A DNA stretch of 64,000 nt from Borrelia miyamotoi (GTDB lineage Bacteria > Spirochaetota > Spirochaetia > Borreliales > Borreliaceae): positions 434,001 to 498,000 of the forward strand of contig NZ_AP024371.1 of the NCBI RefSeq assembly GCF_019668505.1, written 5' to 3'. Position numbers and translations under genes: made by a program. A model generated the notes under the pieces. It had not been told where the DNA came from and searched no databases. It saw nothing but the letters and a program-made list of their open reading frames with translations. How positions within the stretch are numbered: position 1 is the stretch's first letter; every line of letters begins with the position of its first letter. Of the stretch, positions 61,295 through 64,000 are shown piece after piece.

Positions 61295-61428
61295 TTAAGA
61301 ATTCTTTTAGAAAAACACGAAAGTCGGGTCAATTTCTAATGAGGTATGTTCTTTTAATATGGTTATGTATCGTGTAAGTATTATATATGTAATTTTATCT
61401 TAAGAAAGAAACAAAATGGAATTCTTAA
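61295..61428 (+). promoter_or_regulatory. Structured 5' leader of tuf
   Basis: The predicted transcript has about 195 nt before tuf. Its first bases TTAAGAATTC (61295-61304) are the exact complement of GAATTCTTAA (61419-61428), which would close a large folded domain ending some 57 nt before the start codon. Confidence 0.45.
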
Positions 61429-61485
61429 AATAAGAGTCTTAAAGAAATAAATGAAGATTTGGAGCACAAATTTGGGAGGTGATTC

Positions 61486-62670
61486 ATGGCTAAAGAAGTT
61501 TTTCAAAGAACAAAGCCACATATGAATGTGGGTACAATAGGGCATGTTGATCATGGTAAAACAACATTAACTGCAGCTATTAGTATTTATTGTTCAAAGG
61601 TCAATAAAGGTGCTAAGGCACTTAAGTATGAAGATATTGATAATGCCCCTGAAGAGAAATCAAGAGGAATAACAATTAATGCTAGACATATTGAATATGA
61701 AACTGAGAGTAGGCATTATGCTCATGTTGATTGTCCTGGGCACGCTGATTATATTAAAAATATGATTACAGGTGCAGCTCAGATGGATGCAGCAATATTA
61801 TTAGTTGCAGCTGATAGTGGAGCAGAGCCTCAAACAAAAGAGCATTTGCTTCTTGCGCAACGAATGGGAATAAAGAAGATAATAGTGTTTTTAAATAAAC
61901 TAGATTTAGCAGATCCCGAGCTTGTTGAGCTTGTTGAAGTTGAGGTTTTGGAACTTGTTGAGAAATATGGCTTTCCTGGTGATACTCCAATAGTAAAGGG
62001 TTCAGCTTTTGGAGCTATGTCAAATCCTGATGATCCTGAAGCTACAAAATGTATAAAAGAACTTCTTGAATCTATGGATAATTATTTTGATCTTCCTGCA
62101 AGGGATATTGATAAACCATTTTTGCTTGCTGTTGAAGATGTTTTCTCTATTTCTGGACGTGGTACTGTTGCTACTGGTCGTATTGAAAGAGGTGTTATTA
62201 AGGTTGGGCAAGAAGTGGAAATTGTTGGAATTAGAGAAACTAGGAAAACAACTGTTACTGGTGTTGAAATGTTTCAAAAGATTCTTGAACAAGGTCAAGC
62301 AGGAGATAATGTTGGTCTTTTGCTAAGAGGTGTTGATAAGAAGGATATTGAAAGGGGTCAAGTTATTGCTGCTATTGGTACAATTACTCCTCATCAAAAG
62401 TTTAAGGCTTCTATATATTGTTTAACTAAGGAAGAAGGTGGAAGGCATAAGCCATTTTTTTCAGGATATAGACCACAGTTTTTTTTCAGAACCACGGATG
62501 TTACTGGCATGGTTAATTTAGAGGGTAAGGAAATGGTTATGCCTGGAGATAATGTTGATATTGTTGTCGAACTTATATCCTCAATAGCAATGGATAAAAA
62601 TGTTGAGTTTGCTGTTAGAGAAGGTGGTAGGACAGTTGCTTCAGGAAGAATTCTTGAGATATTAGAATAG
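61486..62670 (+). CDS. tuf: Translation elongation factor Tu
   Basis: Delivers aminoacyl-tRNA to the ribosome. The 394-residue protein has G1 GHVDHGKT from residue 20, the effector [16 protein letters not shown]3 [12 protein letters not shown] near 82, G4 NKLDL near 137 and the three-domain layout. Strong GGGAGGTG before the ATG. First gene of the tuf-rpsJ-rplC-rplD operon. Confidence 0.99.
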   Translation: MAKEVFQRTKPHMNVGTIGHVDHGKTTLTAAISIYCSKVNKGAKALKYEDIDNAPEEKSRGITINARHIEYETESRHYAHVDCPGHADYIKNMITGAAQMDAAILLVAADSGAEPQTKEHLLLAQRMGIKKIIVFLNKLDLADPELVELVEVEVLELVEKYGFPGDTPIVKGSAFGAMSNPDDPEATKCIKELLESMDNYFDLPARDIDKPFLLAVEDVFSISGRGTVATGRIERGVIKVGQEVEIVGIRETRKTTVTGVEMFQKILEQGQAGDNVGLLLRGVDKKDIERGQVIAAIGTITPHQKFKASIYCLTKEEGGRHKPFFSGYRPQFFFRTTDVTGMVNLEGKEMVMPGDNVDIVVELISSIAMDKNVEFAVREGGRTVASGRILEILE

Positions 62671-62677
62671 TGTAAAG

Positions 62678-62702
62678 TTTAGAGAGCTTTTTTATCTCTA
62701 AA
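62678..62702 (+). terminator. Hairpin between tuf and rpsJ
   Basis: TTTAGAGA/TCTCTAAA, 8-bp stem, 9-nt T-rich loop. No T-run follows and it ends near the rpsJ ribosome-binding site, so it is more likely a processing or attenuating element than a full stop. Confidence 0.5.
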
Positions 62703-62717
62703 GCTTAGGAGAATAAA

Positions 62718-63029
62718 TTGATTACTAAAGATAAGATACGAGTAAGGCTTTTTAGTTTTGATGTTAAAATATTAGATCAGAGTGCTGAGTCTATTGTTAG
62801 AGCTGTTCATAAGTCAAAGGCTAAAATTAAAGGTCCTATTCCTTTGCCGACAAAGATAAAGAAATATACTGTTTTACGTTCTCCTCATGTTAATAAAAAA
62901 TCAAGAGAACAGTTTGAAATGAGAACTCATAAGAGGCTTATTGATATTTTAGAGCCTACTTCTGCTTTAATGGACTCTTTGATGAAATTGGAGCTTCCTG
63001 CAGGAGTGGAAGTTGATATTAAGCAGTAA
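62718..63029 (+). CDS. rpsJ: 30S ribosomal protein S10
   Basis: 103 residues of normal S10: [21 protein letters not shown] at the N terminus, [31 protein letters not shown] in the loop that is inserted into the 30S head, and [12 protein letters not shown]. The start is TTG with AGGAGA 7 nt upstream. It begins the S10 cluster. Confidence 0.98.
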   Translation: MITKDKIRVRLFSFDVKILDQSAESIVRAVHKSKAKIKGPIPLPTKIKKYTVLRSPHVNKKSREQFEMRTHKRLIDILEPTSALMDSLMKLELPAGVEVDIKQ

Positions 63030-63065
63030 AATAGATTTTTTAAGTTATGAATTTGAGGTGTTTTA

Positions 63066-63695
63066 ATGTTGGGATTGATAGGAAAAAAAGTTGGCATGAC
63101 GCAGGTCTTTCAAGATAATGGGGTTGTGGTGCCTGTGACGGTAATAGAATTTGAGCCCAATTATGTTATAGGAAAAAAAACAGTAGAAAGAGATGGATAT
63201 GATGCCCTCATAATGGGTTCAGTTGATCTTAAGAGTTCTAAGATTTCAAAGCCTATAAAAGGTCAATATAAAATCCTAGAGAATATTGAGCCTAAAAGAT
63301 ATGTTATAGAATTTAAGGGACTTAAAGGTTATGAGGCGGGTGATGAGATTGGTCTTGATGCTTTTAGAGCGATTAAGTATGTAGATATTACTGGTATTAC
63401 TAAGGGTAAGGGTTTTCAAGGGGCTATGAAGAGGCATAATTTTAGTGGTGGTCCATCTTCTCATGGTTCTAAGTTTCATAGACATCTTGGTGGTACCGGG
63501 CAAGCTACTACACCTGCTAGAACTTTTAAGGGAACTAAAATGGCTGGCAGAATGGGTGGTGAGCAGCAAACTATTCAAAATCTTGAAATTGTTTTTATTG
63601 ATGAGGATAAAAGAGCCATTTTGGTAAAAGGAGCTGTGCCAGGGGTCAAGGGTTCTTTTGTTATTGTTAAAAGGGCAAAAAAAGTGGGTGTTTAG
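63066..63695 (+). CDS. rplC: 50S ribosomal protein L3
   Basis: 209 residues: [17 protein letters not shown] at the N terminus, the long internal loop [26 protein letters not shown] that reaches toward the peptidyl-transferase centre, and [21 protein letters not shown] before the ATG. rplD follows one base after its stop. Confidence 0.98.
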   Translation: MLGLIGKKVGMTQVFQDNGVVVPVTVIEFEPNYVIGKKTVERDGYDALIMGSVDLKSSKISKPIKGQYKILENIEPKRYVIEFKGLKGYEAGDEIGLDAFRAIKYVDITGITKGKGFQGAMKRHNFSGGPSSHGSKFHRHLGGTGQATTPARTFKGTKMAGRMGGEQQTIQNLEIVFIDEDKRAILVKGAVPGVKGSFVIVKRAKKVGV

Positions 63696-63696
63696 T

Positions 63697-64000
63697 ATGG
63701 AAAAGAGAGTTTTTTCTAAGGATGGACAAGAACTTCGATTTATAGATTTAGAGGATAGAGTTTTTAATATAGATGTTAGTTATGGTTCTATATATAATGC
63801 TATTAATAATGAGCTAGCTAATCTTAGAGTTGGAACAGCTTCAACTAAGACTAGAGCTGAGGTTAGGGGTAGTTCAAAGAAGCCTTGGAAACAAAAAGGT
63901 ACAGGACGTGCAAGGGTTGGTACTAAGAGAAATCCAATTTGGGTTGGTGGAGGTATAGCTTTAGGACCAAAACCAAGGGACTATAGTTATAAGCTTCCAA
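63697..64000 (+). CDS. rplD: 50S ribosomal protein L4, cut by window end
   Basis: The first 101 codons of L4: [18 protein letters not shown], then [26 protein letters not shown] in the extended tunnel loop, and [21 protein letters not shown] at the edge. It begins at an ATG one base after the rplC stop. Confidence 0.97.
   Translation, partial: MEKRVFSKDGQELRFIDLEDRVFNIDVSYGSIYNAINNELANLRVGTASTKTRAEVRGSSKKPWKQKGTGRARVGTKRNPIWVGGGIALGPKPRDYSYKLP

Overview
The window is a stretch of a linear Borrelia chromosome, and the gene content points to a relapsing-fever species rather than a Lyme-group one. The DNA is very AT-rich. The gene order (gyrA-gyrB-dnaA-dnaN-recF-rpmH-rnpA-yidC-jag, then fba-aspS-antiporter-HPr-hpf-rpoN) is the centre of the Borrelia chromosome. 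The space between the 16S and 23S rRNA genes carries hpt-purA-purB, a purine-salvage set known from relapsing-fever Borrelia and absent from the Lyme agents. A Dam-type methylase and a RecR follow further right. The species cannot be fixed from the sequence alone.

Layout. 1-10 kb: a split rRNA locus on the minus strand. 16S with tRNA-Ala and 23S each have their own promoter and are about 5.8 kb apart. Between them lie a HAD phosphatase, the divergent hpt-purA-purB operon, a 3-methyladenine glycosylase and tRNA-Ile. 10-17 kb: radA, rsmI, small conserved genes, the segregation genes parA-parZ and parB, and a perfect parS palindrome in the parB leader. 16.7-28.5 kb: the origin region. gyrA and gyrB run left, dnaA to jag run right, and base composition of the coding strand switches around dnaA/dnaN. 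28.6-38.5 kb: a sugar-nucleotide epimerase, fba, hsp20, then a long minus-strand operon of two chromate-transporter halves, rpoN, hpf, an HPr-like protein, an antiporter fused to an EIIA-type domain, and aspS. 38.6-48 kb: mscS, a lipid glycosyltransferase, holA, uvrC, a secreted LamG/FN3 protein with a TPR partner, a tRNA cluster (three Ser, one Arg), a lipoprotein and the SRP RNA. 48-58.7 kb: dnaX-ebfC-recR, ndk-dam, lptC/A/B-like genes, yfiH, nif3, lspA, a YmdB-family protein without its metal ligands, and a murA with Asp at the catalytic Cys position. 59-64 kb: a MATE pump, a small lipoprotein, and the start of the tuf-S10 ribosomal-protein operon.

How it works together. Much of the window is replication, segregation and translation machinery around the origin. 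The purine genes let the cell salvage hypoxanthine to IMP and then AMP. The rpoN cluster has the parts of a nitrogen-type PTS (sigma-54, HPF, HPr, EIIA), but the EIIA domain is attached to a cation antiporter. The Lpt genes are present although Borrelia makes no LPS, which fits a reassigned envelope-export role. Unexplained structures in the DNA include a 21-bp perfect inverted repeat inside dam, a 14-bp inverted repeat over the tuf promoter, a symmetric two-way promoter between a lipoprotein gene and tRNA-Arg, and a 20-bp hairpin between yigZ and parA.
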